Below, in pieces: positions 52,085 to 61,009 of a DNA stretch of 64,000 nucleotides; position 1 is the first letter of the stretch, and the number at the start of each line of letters is the position of its first letter. The DNA comes from Streptomyces sp. Ag109_O5-1 (lineage in GTDB: Bacteria > Actinomycetota > Actinomycetes > Streptomycetales > Streptomycetaceae): positions 5,456,001 to 5,520,000 of the forward strand of contig NZ_RKQF01000001.1 in NCBI RefSeq assembly GCF_003814875.1, given 5' to 3'. Below the pieces are notes generated by a model that was not told where the DNA came from, searched no databases, and worked only from the letters and a program-made list of their open reading frames with translations. Both the position numbers and the translations under genes were made by a program.

Positions 52085-53107
52085 GTGACGGATGAGGCGA
52101 CGCGAGAGACGGCCGACGACGCCAGTGGCTGGCGTACGGCCACCGAGGCGGCCCTGTACGGCCCCGGCGGCTTCTACCGCCGCCCGGAGGGGCCGGCCGG
52201 GCACTTCCGTACGTCGGTGCACGCCTCGGGGCTGTTCGCCGAGGCGGTCGCCGAGCTGCTGTGCCGGGTCGACGAGGCCCTGGGGCGTCCGGAGACGCTG
52301 GACTTCGTCGACATGGGCGCCGGCCGGGGCGAGCTGGTCACCGGTGTGCTGGCCGCGCTGCCCGCCGACGTGGCGGCACGCGCGCGTGCCTACGCCGTCG
52401 ATCTCGCCGACCGCCCGCCGGGCCTCCCCGACCGCATCACCTGGCTGACCGAGGTCCCGCGCACGGTGACCGGCCTGCTCTTCGCCAACGAGTGGCTCGA
52501 CAACGTCCCGGTCGACGTCGCCGAGGTGGACCCGGCCGGTGTGCACCGCCTGGTGCACGTCCTACGGGACGGCACCGAACTGCTCGGGGAGCGGGTCTGG
52601 GGCGCGGACGCCGAGTGGCTCGCGCGGTGGTGGCCGCTGGGCACCGAGCCGGGGCTGCGCGCCGAGATCGGACTGCCCCGGGACCGGGCCTGGGCCTCCG
52701 CCGTCACCAGTATCCAGCGGGGGCTCGCGGTGGCCGTGGACTACGCGCACACCGCGGCCACACGCCCCCCGTTCGGGACGCTCACCGGCTTCCGCGAGGG
52801 GCGCCCGACGGCGCCCGTGCCGGACGGGTCGTGCGACATCACGGCGCATGTCGCACTGGACGCGTGCGCGGCGCTGGACCCGGCGCTCAGGCTGCCCGAG
52901 CCGCTCCTGTGCACACAGCGCGACGCCCTGCGCGCCCTGGGCCTGATCAGCGCACGCCCCCCGCTCACGCTCGCCTCCACACACCCCGCGGCCTACGTAC
53001 GCGCCCTCGCGACCGCCGGAGAGGCCGCCGAACTCGTCGCCCCCGGCGGACTCGGCGACTTCGGCTGGCTGCTCCAGCCGGTGGGCGTCAAGGACGCGCT
53101 GCTCTGA
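52085..53107 (+). CDS. MidA/NDUFAF7-family SAM methyltransferase
   Basis: A 340-residue class I methyltransferase of the DUF185/PF02636 type. Near the N-terminus EAALYGPGGFYRRPE matches the family start; the SAM motif is VDMGAGRGELVTGVLAAL; LLFANEWLDNVPVDVAEVD is the family hallmark (NE-x-LDN-P-V). In mitochondria NDUFAF7 dimethylates an Arg of NDUFS2, the NuoD homologue, during complex I assembly. The convergent neighbour is a nuoD paralogue, ending 33 bp away, which makes the same role plausible here. Confidence 0.88.
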   Translation: MTDEATRETADDASGWRTATEAALYGPGGFYRRPEGPAGHFRTSVHASGLFAEAVAELLCRVDEALGRPETLDFVDMGAGRGELVTGVLAALPADVAARARAYAVDLADRPPGLPDRITWLTEVPRTVTGLLFANEWLDNVPVDVAEVDPAGVHRLVHVLRDGTELLGERVWGADAEWLARWWPLGTEPGLRAEIGLPRDRAWASAVTSIQRGLAVAVDYAHTAATRPPFGTLTGFREGRPTAPVPDGSCDITAHVALDACAALDPALRLPEPLLCTQRDALRALGLISARPPLTLASTHPAAYVRALATAGEAAELVAPGGLGDFGWLLQPVGVKDALL

Positions 53108-53139
53108 CCACACACGCGACCCGCTCGCCCCTGCTCGCC

Positions 53140-54291
53140 CTACTTGTCGATGTCTCCCACGACGAAGAACATCGACCCCAGGATCGCCACCATGTCCGCC
53201 ACCAGCGTCCCCGGCAGCAACTCGGTGAGCGCCTGGATGTTGTTGTACGACGCCGAGCGCAGCTTCAGCCGGTACGGGGTCTTCTCGCCCTTGCTGACGA
53301 GGTAGTAGCCGTTGATGCCGAGGGGGTTCTCGGTCCAGGCGTAGGTGTGGCCCTCGGGTGCCTTGAGGACCTTGGGGAGCCGCTGGTTGATCGGTCCCGG
53401 CGGCAGGTCGGCGAACCGGTCCAGGCAGGCGTCGGCCAGGTCCAGGGCGTTGTGCGTCTGCTCCAGGAGGCATTCGAAGCGGGCCAGGCAGTCGCCCTCG
53501 GTGCGGGACACCACCTTGAGGGTGTCCTGGAGCTCGCCGTAGGCCAGGTAGGGCTCGTCGCGGCGCAGGTCGAAGTCGACGCCCGAGGCGCGCGCGATGG
53601 GCCCGCTGACGCCGTACGAGTGCACGGCCTCCGGCGCGAGGACGCCCACGTCCCGGGTACGGCCCCGGAAGATCTCGTTGCCGAGGACCAGGTCGTCGAA
53701 GACGTCCATACGGGAGCGCACCGCGGAGACGGCGGCACGCGCGCGTGCGGTCCAGCCGGCCGGGAGGTCCTCCTTGAGGCCGCCGACGCGGTTGAACATG
53801 TAGTGCATACGCCCGCCGGAGACTTCCTCCATGACGTTCTGGAGCACCTCGCGCTCGCGGAACGCGTAGAAGACCGGGGTGATCCCGCCCAGCTCCAGCG
53901 GGTAGGAGCCGAGGAACATCAGGTGGTTGAGCACCCGGTTCAGCTCGGCGAGGAGCGTGCGCGTCCACACCGCGCGGGCGGGCACCTCCATGCCGAGCAT
54001 GCGCTCGACGGCGAGGACCACGCCCAGCTCGTTCGAGAAGGCCGACAGCCAGTCGTGGCGGTTGGCGAGCATGATGATCTGCCGGTAGTCGCGGGCCTCG
54101 AAGAGCTTCTCCGCGCCGCGGTGCATATAGCCGATCACCGGCTCCGCCGAGACGATCCGCTCGCCGTCCAGCACGAGCCGCAGCCGCAGCACGCCGTGCG
54201 TGGAGGGGTGCTGGGGGCCGATGTTGAGCACCATGTCGGTGCTCTCCGCGGCGCCGCCGATCCCGACCGTGGTCTCCGTCGTAGGAGTCAT
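53140..54291 (-). CDS. nuoD2: Solitary NADH dehydrogenase I subunit D paralogue
   Basis: A 383-residue NuoD/49-kDa homologue. It has NIGPQHPSTHGVLRL (His28, His32), the MHRGAEKL segment with Arg58, ELNRVLNHLMFLG, GGRMHYMFNRVGG and a normal C-terminal FFVVGDIDK. At the site of the conserved quinone-binding Tyr (RLDY in homologues) it reads RHDW, Trp81. No other nuo gene is near; S. coelicolor has a full nuo operon elsewhere. ATG 54291 is used, but GTG 54297 has the better-spaced AGGAG. The very long upstream frame is a shadow. Confidence 0.93.
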   Translation of the reverse strand: MTPTTETTVGIGGAAESTDMVLNIGPQHPSTHGVLRLRLVLDGERIVSAEPVIGYMHRGAEKLFEARDYRQIIMLANRHDWLSAFSNELGVVLAVERMLGMEVPARAVWTRTLLAELNRVLNHLMFLGSYPLELGGITPVFYAFREREVLQNVMEEVSGGRMHYMFNRVGGLKEDLPAGWTARARAAVSAVRSRMDVFDDLVLGNEIFRGRTRDVGVLAPEAVHSYGVSGPIARASGVDFDLRRDEPYLAYGELQDTLKVVSRTEGDCLARFECLLEQTHNALDLADACLDRFADLPPGPINQRLPKVLKAPEGHTYAWTENPLGINGYYLVSKGEKTPYRLKLRSASYNNIQALTELLPGTLVADMVAILGSMFFVVGDIDK

Positions 54292-54337
54292 GGACACAGT
54301 CTCTCCTACCTGCACCGGCCCTACGTACGCTGGCCGT

Positions 54338-54841
54338 ATGGAAACGGGGAGCGCGGCCGGCGCCGAGACCATGGGGACCGAGCCGATCTGGACGGGGCTG
54401 CCGCCCGGACTGCTGCGGATGCGCCGGCTGCTGCTGGTGGTGTGGCTGGGGCTGCTCGCCCTCGCCCTGGGGTTGCTGCTCGGCCTGCTGGGGGGGCCGG
54501 TGTGGGCGGCGTTCGCGCTGCTGCCGCTGGCCGCGCTGGCCTGGGGCTGGGTGCTGCTGGGCCGTAACTGGCGGTCCTGGCGGTACGCCGAGCGCGCCGA
54601 CGACCTGCTGATCAGCCGCGGTGTGCTGTGGCGCGAGGAGACCGTGGTGCCGTACGGGCGGATGCAGCTGGTGGAGGTGACCTCGGGACCCGTCGAGCGG
54701 CACTTCGGGCTGGCCAGCGTGCAGCTGCACACCGCGGCCGCGGCCACCGACGCAACCATCCCCGGCCTCGACCCGGCCGAGGCGGAACGGCTGCGCGACC
54801 GGCTCACCGAGCTCGGCGAGGCCCGATCGGCGGGCCTGTGA
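54338..54841 (+). CDS. PH-domain membrane protein (YdbS-like)
   Basis: A 167-residue protein with two helices (RRLLLVVWLGLLALALGLLL and PVWAAFALLPLAALAWGWVL) followed by a bacterial PH-like domain (DUF304/bPH_2): ADDLLISRGVLWREETVVPY then GRMQLVEVTSGPVERHFGLA. First of a coupled pair like ydbS-ydbT. Function is unknown; in Bacillus they affect bacteriocin resistance. It diverges from nuoD2. Confidence 0.9.
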   Translation: METGSAAGAETMGTEPIWTGLPPGLLRMRRLLLVVWLGLLALALGLLLGLLGGPVWAAFALLPLAALAWGWVLLGRNWRSWRYAERADDLLISRGVLWREETVVPYGRMQLVEVTSGPVERHFGLASVQLHTAAAATDATIPGLDPAEAERLRDRLTELGEARSAGL

Positions 54842-56166
54842 CCGCGCCTGGCGTCGACGACGCCCTGCGCGAGGGCAAGGCCGTGGCCGAGCGGCGGCTG
54901 CACCCGGTCACGCCGTTCCGGCGGGCGTGGGCGCCGGTCGCGGTGATCACCGGCTGGGCCGTCCACGACCCGGACCAGGCCCAGGAACAGCTGACGAAGC
55001 TGACCACCACCATGCTCCTGGGCGGACTCGCCGTCCTGGTCACCGCGGGCGTCCTGTACGGCTTCCTCACCTGGTGGTTCACCCACTTCGCGGTGACCGA
55101 CAGCGAACTGCGCATACGCACCGGCCTGTTGTTCCGGCGCACCGCGCACATCCGGCTGGAGCGGATCCAGGCCGTCGACGTCACCCAGCCGCTCCTCGCG
55201 CGCGTGGCGGGCGTCGCCAAGCTGCGCATAGACGTGGTCGGCACCGACAAGAAGGACGAACTCGCCTTCCTGGGCGAGGGCGAGGCGCGGGCGCTGCGTG
55301 CGGAACTGCTCGCGCGCGCCGCCGGTTTCGCCCCCGAGACGGCGCACGAGGTCGGCGAGGCACCGGCGCACGAGCTGATGCGGGTGCCCCCGAGCAAGCT
55401 GGCGCTCTCCCTCGTGCTGACGGGCGCCACCTGGGCCTCCCTGGCCGCCGCCCTCGTCGTACCGCCGGTGCTGTGGCTGGCCACCCACAGTGTGTGGACG
55501 GTCCTCGCCACCGCCCTGCCGCTGCTCGGCGCGGCGGCCACGACCAGCGTGGGGCGGTTCGTCGCCGAGTACGACTGGACGCTCGCGGAGTCCCCGGACG
55601 GGCTGCGCATCGACCACGGGCTCCTGGACCGCACCCACGAGACCGTGCCGCCCGGGCGGGTGCAGACCGTGCGGATAGTGGAGCCGCTGATGTGGCGGCC
55701 GCTGCGCTGGGTGCGGGTGGAGCTGGACGTGGCCGGGTCCGAGAACTCCGTGCTGGTGCCGGTCGCCCCGCGCGCGGTCGCCGAATCGGTCGTCGCGCGC
55801 GTGCTGCCCGGGGTGACCGTGCCGGCCGATTTGTCGCGACCGCAGCGGCGGGCCGGTTGGTGTGTGCCGCTGTGGTGGCGCGGGTACGGCCTCGCGGTCA
55901 CGGACGGGGTGTTCGCCGCGCGGCACGGTCTGCTGCGCCGGAAGCTGTCGCTGGTCCCGCACGCCAAGGTCCAGAGCGTGCGGCTGACGCAGGGGCCCTG
56001 GGAGCGGTTGTGGCGGCTCGCGGACGTTCATGTGGACACGGGGGCCGACAAGACCGTCACGGCCCGTCTGCGGGGCGCGGAGGAGGCCGCGGCGCTGCTG
56101 CGGGAGCAGGCCGAGCGGTCGCGGACGGGGCGCCGGTCGGCACGGCCGGACCGCTGGATGGCCTGA
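54838..56166 (+). CDS. PH-domain membrane protein (YdbT-like)
   Basis: A 442-residue partner with three bPH_2 domains. Four helices lie at about 60-80, 180-200, 205-225 and possibly a weak one; the PH segments read TDSELRIRTGLLFRRTAHIR, SPDGLRIDHGLLDRTHETVP and TDGVFAARHGLLRRKLSLVP, each followed by an RIQ/VQT/VQS-V motif. It starts at GTG 54838, overlapping the first gene by 4 nt. The pair is probably a membrane complex. Confidence 0.9.
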   Translation: MTAPGVDDALREGKAVAERRLHPVTPFRRAWAPVAVITGWAVHDPDQAQEQLTKLTTTMLLGGLAVLVTAGVLYGFLTWWFTHFAVTDSELRIRTGLLFRRTAHIRLERIQAVDVTQPLLARVAGVAKLRIDVVGTDKKDELAFLGEGEARALRAELLARAAGFAPETAHEVGEAPAHELMRVPPSKLALSLVLTGATWASLAAALVVPPVLWLATHSVWTVLATALPLLGAAATTSVGRFVAEYDWTLAESPDGLRIDHGLLDRTHETVPPGRVQTVRIVEPLMWRPLRWVRVELDVAGSENSVLVPVAPRAVAESVVARVLPGVTVPADLSRPQRRAGWCVPLWWRGYGLAVTDGVFAARHGLLRRKLSLVPHAKVQSVRLTQGPWERLWRLADVHVDTGADKTVTARLRGAEEAAALLREQAERSRTGRRSARPDRWMA

Positions 56167-56226
56167 CGGCCGACGCGGCGACGCCCCCCGGCCACGGGTT
56201 CGGGGGCCGTCAGGTCGTCGGTCCGG

Positions 56227-56345
56227 TGCGGCTGCGCGGGGGCTGGTCGCGCAGTTCCCCGCGCCCCTGAAGGGGCGCTTCACGCACCGCCCGCCGAAGG
56301 GGCGCGGGGAACTACGCGCCGGCCCCGTGCGGCCGGCCCGGACGG
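56227..56345. repeat. Dispersed GC-rich intergenic repeat, copy D (two units)
   Basis: GGGGGCTGGTCGCGCAGTTC then CCCGCGCCCCTGAAGGGGCGCTT is the complement of the copy A/B core; a second unit in the opposite sense, GAAGGGGCGCGGGGAACTACGCG, follows at about 56296. Together they form a large inverted structure between convergent genes. Confidence 0.75.
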
Positions 56346-56455
56346 CGACCCGCCGGTCCCGGAACGGCCTGAGCCGGGGCACCCCGTGAGGTGCCCCGGC
56401 TCAGGATCGCCGCGTGTTCAGGAGGCGGCGCTGCTTCAGGACTCGCGCCGCTGCT

Positions 56456-57649
56456 TCAGGACGCCGCGCTGCGCAGGCCGCCGAGGTTGATCTGCTCGGT
56501 CTCGTCGTGCGCGGTCAGGTCGATGACCTGGCCGGTGCCCCGGGAGCCCGGGTCGGCGGGCTTGAACTCGGACTCGGACTCGGCCTTGTGGAGCGCGAGC
56601 GCCTCCTGGCCGACGACGTCCGCGAGGTCCTCGTTGTGCATGGAGTCCAGGCCGCCGGACGAAGCGCCCTTCTGCGTGCCGAAGAAGTCGAACCCGCCGG
56701 TGACCAGCGGACGCGGGATGGGCGCGGCCGGCAGCACGGCCACCGCGGTCGGCACCGTGAAGTGCCCCGTGGGCTGGACGGAGTTGGCGGACGGTGCCGT
56801 CATGGGGTGGGTGTCCTGCTCGGCCGGCACCGGGTCGCTGTCCTCCGGGGCCGTGTCCGCAGGCTCGTCCGTGGTGACGGCGGCCGCGTGCGCATGCTCG
56901 TCGGCCGCCTCGGGCTGCCCCTGTTCCTCGTCCTCCGGCGCGGTCTCGCCCTTGGGCGCCTCGGACTCGACGGCCGTCTCCGTCACGCCCTCGGTCTCGG
57001 TCTGGGCGTCGGCCTCCGGGACGTCGCCTTCGTCGAACCGGGCCAATGCCACCTTGGCCCTCAGGAACAGCTTGGAACCCTCCGGGGAGAAGACCGCGGG
57101 AGTCGTCTCCTCGACCGTCAGCTCCTCCACGGCCTCTTCGGCCTCGTCGACCCTGTCCGCGGCCGGGGCGGCCGGCAGCGCGTTCGACGGCTCGGCGGCC
57201 TCGATCTCCAGCAGGCGGCGGCCCTCAAGGGCGCTCGCCCGCTCGGTCTCGGCGGTGGCGTAGCGGCGCAGCAGGGACGCGTGCTCGTTGCGCAGCCCCG
57301 CCAGCTCCGTACGCTTCGCGCGCAGCCGCTGCTCCAGCTTGGTGCGCAGTTCCCGCGACTCCTCGAGGTCGGTCTCCAGCTCGGCGATCCGCTCCTCGTG
57401 ACGCCACTCGTCGCTCGCACGCGCGCGTGACATGTCGGCCACCTGCTTGCCCGCGTCGGTGTCCCAGCGGCGCATGACGGCGGCACCGACGGCGGCGGTG
57501 GCCGCGGCTATCGCGGCCAGGGTGCGCAGCACCGTCGGTTGGGAGAACAACCAGGGGCCGAGAGCGCAGACGAGGGAGACACCGGCGATCGCCGAAGGAG
57601 GCAACAGCCTGTGCAAGGGCGGGGAATGACGGTGACGTCCACGTGGCAT
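56456..57649 (-). CDS. Membrane protein with cytoplasmic coiled coil
   Basis: A 397-residue protein from ATG 57649 (PRGRHRHSPPLHRLLPPSAI). Two helices near 18-58 (IAGVSLVCALGPWLF and TLAAIAAATAAVGAAVM) precede a coiled coil at about 75-145 (EERIAELETDLEESRELRTK, LEQRLRAKRTELAGLRNEHA). The rest is acidic and disordered with Glu/Asp/Pro stretches. It is conserved in Streptomyces, and the layout suggests a scaffold, but I know no function. The extension of the frame up to 57877 is not coding-like. Confidence 0.82.
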   Translation of the reverse strand: MPRGRHRHSPPLHRLLPPSAIAGVSLVCALGPWLFSQPTVLRTLAAIAAATAAVGAAVMRRWDTDAGKQVADMSRARASDEWRHEERIAELETDLEESRELRTKLEQRLRAKRTELAGLRNEHASLLRRYATAETERASALEGRRLLEIEAAEPSNALPAAPAADRVDEAEEAVEELTVEETTPAVFSPEGSKLFLRAKVALARFDEGDVPEADAQTETEGVTETAVESEAPKGETAPEDEEQGQPEAADEHAHAAAVTTDEPADTAPEDSDPVPAEQDTHPMTAPSANSVQPTGHFTVPTAVAVLPAAPIPRPLVTGGFDFFGTQKGASSGGLDSMHNEDLADVVGQEALALHKAESESEFKPADPGSRGTGQVIDLTAHDETEQINLGGLRSAAS

Positions 57650-57746
57650 GGCCAGAAACTTACCGCGCGTAGGCGAATCGTGGTGCCCCGGGCCGTAAAA
57701 ACACAGCGACGACGAAGTCTTCGTATGGCATCGACGGTTCCGGGGT

Positions 57747-58874
57747 TCAGTGATCGCCCAGCCGGTCACTGATCCACTGGAGCGTCGCGGGGATCTCGCG
57801 GCGCCAGGTATTGAAGTTGTGGCCGCCGCTGTCGAGGATGATCGACGAGATCCGGGTGACGTTCGTGGCCTGCACACGCGCTATGAATTTCAGTGTGTCC
57901 TTGTAGTTCTTTTCTCCGACCTTGCTGCTGCTGACCAGCAGGGACGTGTTCGGAGCGGGTTCGTGCCCGAGGAACCACCACAGGTTCGCGCGGTTCTTGA
58001 GTTTCTGGTCGCCCTGGAAGAGGTCGCCGGTCGTCGGATCGAGGGGCGCCTTGTACGACGGGGAGAGTCCGGCACCGGCCGCGTACACGTCGGGGTGGTG
58101 CATCGCGAGTTTGAGCGCGCAGTACCCGCCCGTCGAGTCGCCGACGATCCCCATACGGCCCGGTCTCCCACCGACCCGGTAGTGGGCGCGCACCGCGTCG
58201 GGCAGGTCCTTGGCGAAGAAGGTCTCGGTCTGCGGGCCGTGCGGGACGTCCACGCACTCGGTGTCCCGGGGCGGGGCGACCGTGGGCCGCAGCATCACCA
58301 GGATCATCGGCTGCATCCGCCCGGCCTTGACCAGGTGCTGCGCGGTACGCGGGTAGTGCAGCTTGTCGACCAGGGCCATCGCGGTGCCGGGATAGCCGCT
58401 GAGGACGACCGTCACCGGGAACGTACGCGTGCGGTACTGCGGCTGGAAGTACTCCGGCGGCAGGTACACGTACGCGGGCGTGGCGATGTGGGTGGTACGG
58501 CCGGCGATGTCGACCTGCTGGATCTGACCGGCCGTCCGGGGCAGCGAGCCGCCCATGCCGTGCACCTCGGACGTGGAGACCAGCCGGACGGGGCCGCTGT
58601 GCGGGCCGCCCAGCGTGTGGTCGACGACGACGCCCTGGTCGGTCTCCGTACCGAGCAGGTCACCCCAGCTCGCATAGAAACCGAAGGCCTGGTTGACCGC
58701 TATCCCCACGCACGCGAAGAGCGCCAGTTGGGTGGCCAGCAAAAGACCGACACGGCCGCTGACGGCCCGCCAGCCCCTGCGGGCCAGTCGGGGCCACAGC
58801 CACACCGTGCCGACGAACAGCAGTGCGGCGAACAACATCGCCAACGCCAGCATTTTATTGCTCGTGAGACCCAT
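57747..58874 (-). CDS. Membrane-anchored esterase of the Ag85/esterase D type
   Basis: A 375-residue protein with two N-terminal helices (about 8-28 and 42-62), then an alpha/beta hydrolase domain outside the membrane. The nucleophile is in VGDSTGGYCALKLA; PVTVVLSGYPGTAMALVDKL, LGHEPAPNTSLLVSSSK and DSGGHNFNTWRREIP supply the oxyanion hole, Asp and His regions. It resembles mycolyltransferase/antigen-85-like esterases, but Streptomyces has no mycolates, so the acyl substrate is unknown. It diverges from the MprF-like gene. Confidence 0.88.
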   Translation of the reverse strand: MGLTSNKMLALAMLFAALLFVGTVWLWPRLARRGWRAVSGRVGLLLATQLALFACVGIAVNQAFGFYASWGDLLGTETDQGVVVDHTLGGPHSGPVRLVSTSEVHGMGGSLPRTAGQIQQVDIAGRTTHIATPAYVYLPPEYFQPQYRTRTFPVTVVLSGYPGTAMALVDKLHYPRTAQHLVKAGRMQPMILVMLRPTVAPPRDTECVDVPHGPQTETFFAKDLPDAVRAHYRVGGRPGRMGIVGDSTGGYCALKLAMHHPDVYAAGAGLSPSYKAPLDPTTGDLFQGDQKLKNRANLWWFLGHEPAPNTSLLVSSSKVGEKNYKDTLKFIARVQATNVTRISSIILDSGGHNFNTWRREIPATLQWISDRLGDH

Positions 58875-58976
58875 GAGGTGCTTCCTGCCTGCGCTTCCAT
58901 CCGTGGCGAGCACCGCTTTCAGCGAGACTTGCCCCGAGCTTTTCCTGGCCTTTGACCCGGCTTTCCGGTGGGGAGT

Positions 58977-59003
58977 GAACCTCTCCCCCCAAGACACCGT
59001 CCT
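58977..59003 (+). promoter_or_regulatory. Sigma-E-type promoter of the MprF-like gene
   Basis: TGAAC with its AAC at 58978-58980 is followed, 17-18 bp later, by CGTCCT at 58998-59003. This matches the GGAAC ... GTC pattern of sigma-E targets in Streptomyces with one mismatch. Start of transcription would be near 59010, about 90 nt upstream of the chosen start. The orthologue SCO3397 is described as part of the sigma-E regulon. Confidence 0.55.
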
Positions 59004-59097
59004 AGAGGGCGCAATGTCGCCGGATGCCCGATCGGCACCGGATTCAAGGTCTCTCGCAGAACTACGGGATGCGATGTCTGTCAGGATAGATGGGGAA

Positions 59098-60909
59098 ATG
59101 TCGAGCGAGGTTCCGAGCCGATCAGGCCGGGCGCGGCGCATAGTCCGCGGGCCGCGGCCGGAGGCCGTTCCCGCTCTGGTCAGCCGGGCATGCGCCGTCG
59201 TGGGCGTCCTGGACATCGCAGCGGGTGTGTTCCCGCGCTTCCGTCACAGCCGTATGCACGCCCTGGCCGAGGTACTGCCCGGCTCGCTCGGGCCGTTCGC
59301 CGCGGCGCTCTCGCTCAGCGTCGGGGTGCTGTTGCTGCTGCTCGCGCACGGGCTCAAGCGGCGCAAGCGCCGGGCGTGGCGGGCCGCGGTCGCGCTCCTG
59401 CCGGCCGGTGCGGTGTCGCAGTTCGTGTACCGGCACTCGGTCGTGGGAGCACTCATCTCGCTGGCGCTGTTCGTGCCGCTCGTGCTCCACCGCAATGAGT
59501 TCAAGGCCCTGCCCGACCCGCGCAGCCGGTGGCGCGCGCTCGCCAACTTCGTGCTCATGAGCGCCGGTTCGCTCGCGCTCGGACTGGTGATCGTCAGCGC
59601 CCACCCGAAGCGCACGATCGGCGACCCGAGCCTGGCCGACCGCCTCACGCACGTGCTGTACGGCCTGTTCGGCTTCGAAGGCCCCGTGGACTACGAGGGC
59701 TCCACCTCCTGGACGGTCGCCTTCTCGCTCGGCGCACTCGGCCTGATCACCGCGATCACCACCATCTACCTCGCGTTCCGCCCCGAACACCCCGCCGCGC
59801 ACCTCACCGAGGAGGACGAGGCCCAGCTGCGCGCCCTGCTGGAGAAGCACGGCGCCCGCGACTCCCTCGGCCACTTCGCGCTCCGCCGCGACAAGGCGGT
59901 CGTCTTCTCGCCCAGCGGCAAGGCGGCGGTCACCTACCGCGTCGTCTCCGGCGTGATGCTCGCCAGCGGCGACCCCATCGGTGACGTCGAGGCCTGGCCC
60001 GGCGCCATCGAACGCTTCATGGACGAGGCCAAGGCCCACTCCTGGACCCCCGCCGTCATGGGCTGCTCGGAGACGGGCGGCGAGGTGTGGACCCGCGAGA
60101 CCGGCCTGGACGCCCTCGAACTGGGCGACGAGGCGGTGGTGGACGTAGCGGATTTCTCACTCGCCGGACGCGCGATGCGCAACGTGCGCCAGATGGTCAA
60201 GCGCATCGAGCGGGCCGGCTACGAAACCCGGGTACGGCGTATCCGTGACCTCGGGGAGGCCGAGCTGGAGCGCATCCGGCGGGCCGCCGAGGACTGGCGC
60301 GGCACCGACACCGAGCGCGGCTTCTCGATGGCCCTGGGCCGCATAGGGGACGCCGCCGACGGCGACTGCCTGATCGCCACCGCCCACAAGGCCGACGACC
60401 AGCCCGGCCCCTACGGCGACCTCAAGGCGATCCTGCACTTCGTCCCCTGGGGCACCGACGGTGTCTCCCTGGACCTGATGCGGCGGGACCGCTCAGCTGA
60501 CCCCGGCATGAACGAACTGCTCATCGTGGCCGCCCTCCAGGCGTCCCCGAAGCTCGGCATCACCAAGGTCTCCCTCAACTTCGCGATGTTCCGCTCGGCG
60601 CTCGCACGGGGCGAGAAGATCGGCGCGGGCCCGGTGCTGCGCGCCTGGCGCGGACTGCTGGTCTTCCTGTCCCGCTGGTTCCAGATCGAGTCTTTGTACA
60701 AGTTCAACGCCAAGTTCCAGCCCCGCTGGGAGCCGCGCTTCGTGGTCTACCGGGCCTCCGGCGACCTCCCGCGCATCGGCCTGGCCGCCATGCAGGCCGA
60801 GGGCTTCGTCAACCTCGCCCTTCCGCTGCCGCGCTTCCTGCGCCGCAACGCCCCGGCCCCCCGCCCCTGCCCGCACCAAGTGGCCGAACACGAGGTACGG
60901 GCGGCCTGA
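59098..60909 (+). CDS. MprF/LysX-type phosphatidylglycerol lysyltransferase-like protein
   Basis: A 603-residue protein from ATG 59098 (ATG 59074 possible). Six or seven helices occupy about 25-225. The C-terminal half is the DUF2156 acyl-tRNA-dependent transferase domain: SGVMLASGDPIGDVEAWPGA, AVMGCSETGGEVWTRETG, GFSMALGRIGDAADGDCLIA, SLDLMRRDRSADPGMNELLI, FNAKFQPRWEPRFVVY. It should move lysine or another amino acid from tRNA to phosphatidylglycerol on the inner face, lowering surface charge. There is no fused lysyl-tRNA synthetase domain, unlike LysX of mycobacteria. Confidence 0.9.
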   Translation: MSSEVPSRSGRARRIVRGPRPEAVPALVSRACAVVGVLDIAAGVFPRFRHSRMHALAEVLPGSLGPFAAALSLSVGVLLLLLAHGLKRRKRRAWRAAVALLPAGAVSQFVYRHSVVGALISLALFVPLVLHRNEFKALPDPRSRWRALANFVLMSAGSLALGLVIVSAHPKRTIGDPSLADRLTHVLYGLFGFEGPVDYEGSTSWTVAFSLGALGLITAITTIYLAFRPEHPAAHLTEEDEAQLRALLEKHGARDSLGHFALRRDKAVVFSPSGKAAVTYRVVSGVMLASGDPIGDVEAWPGAIERFMDEAKAHSWTPAVMGCSETGGEVWTRETGLDALELGDEAVVDVADFSLAGRAMRNVRQMVKRIERAGYETRVRRIRDLGEAELERIRRAAEDWRGTDTERGFSMALGRIGDAADGDCLIATAHKADDQPGPYGDLKAILHFVPWGTDGVSLDLMRRDRSADPGMNELLIVAALQASPKLGITKVSLNFAMFRSALARGEKIGAGPVLRAWRGLLVFLSRWFQIESLYKFNAKFQPRWEPRFVVYRASGDLPRIGLAAMQAEGFVNLALPLPRFLRRNAPAPRPCPHQVAEHEVRAA

Positions 60910-61009
60910 CCCCGCCGACGGGCCCGAGCGGACGCCCTCCCCCTCCAGCCCGGGGGCTCCGCTCGGGCCGCACGACCGCGGCCCCCGGCCCGGGGCCTAC
61001 GCTGAACGT

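Noticed and set aside
53140..56382. 1,080-residue minus-strand frame through nuoD2 and the PH-domain genes
   Set aside because: Only 53140-54291 (to 54297) matches NuoD; the rest is antisense to two well-supported PH-domain genes.
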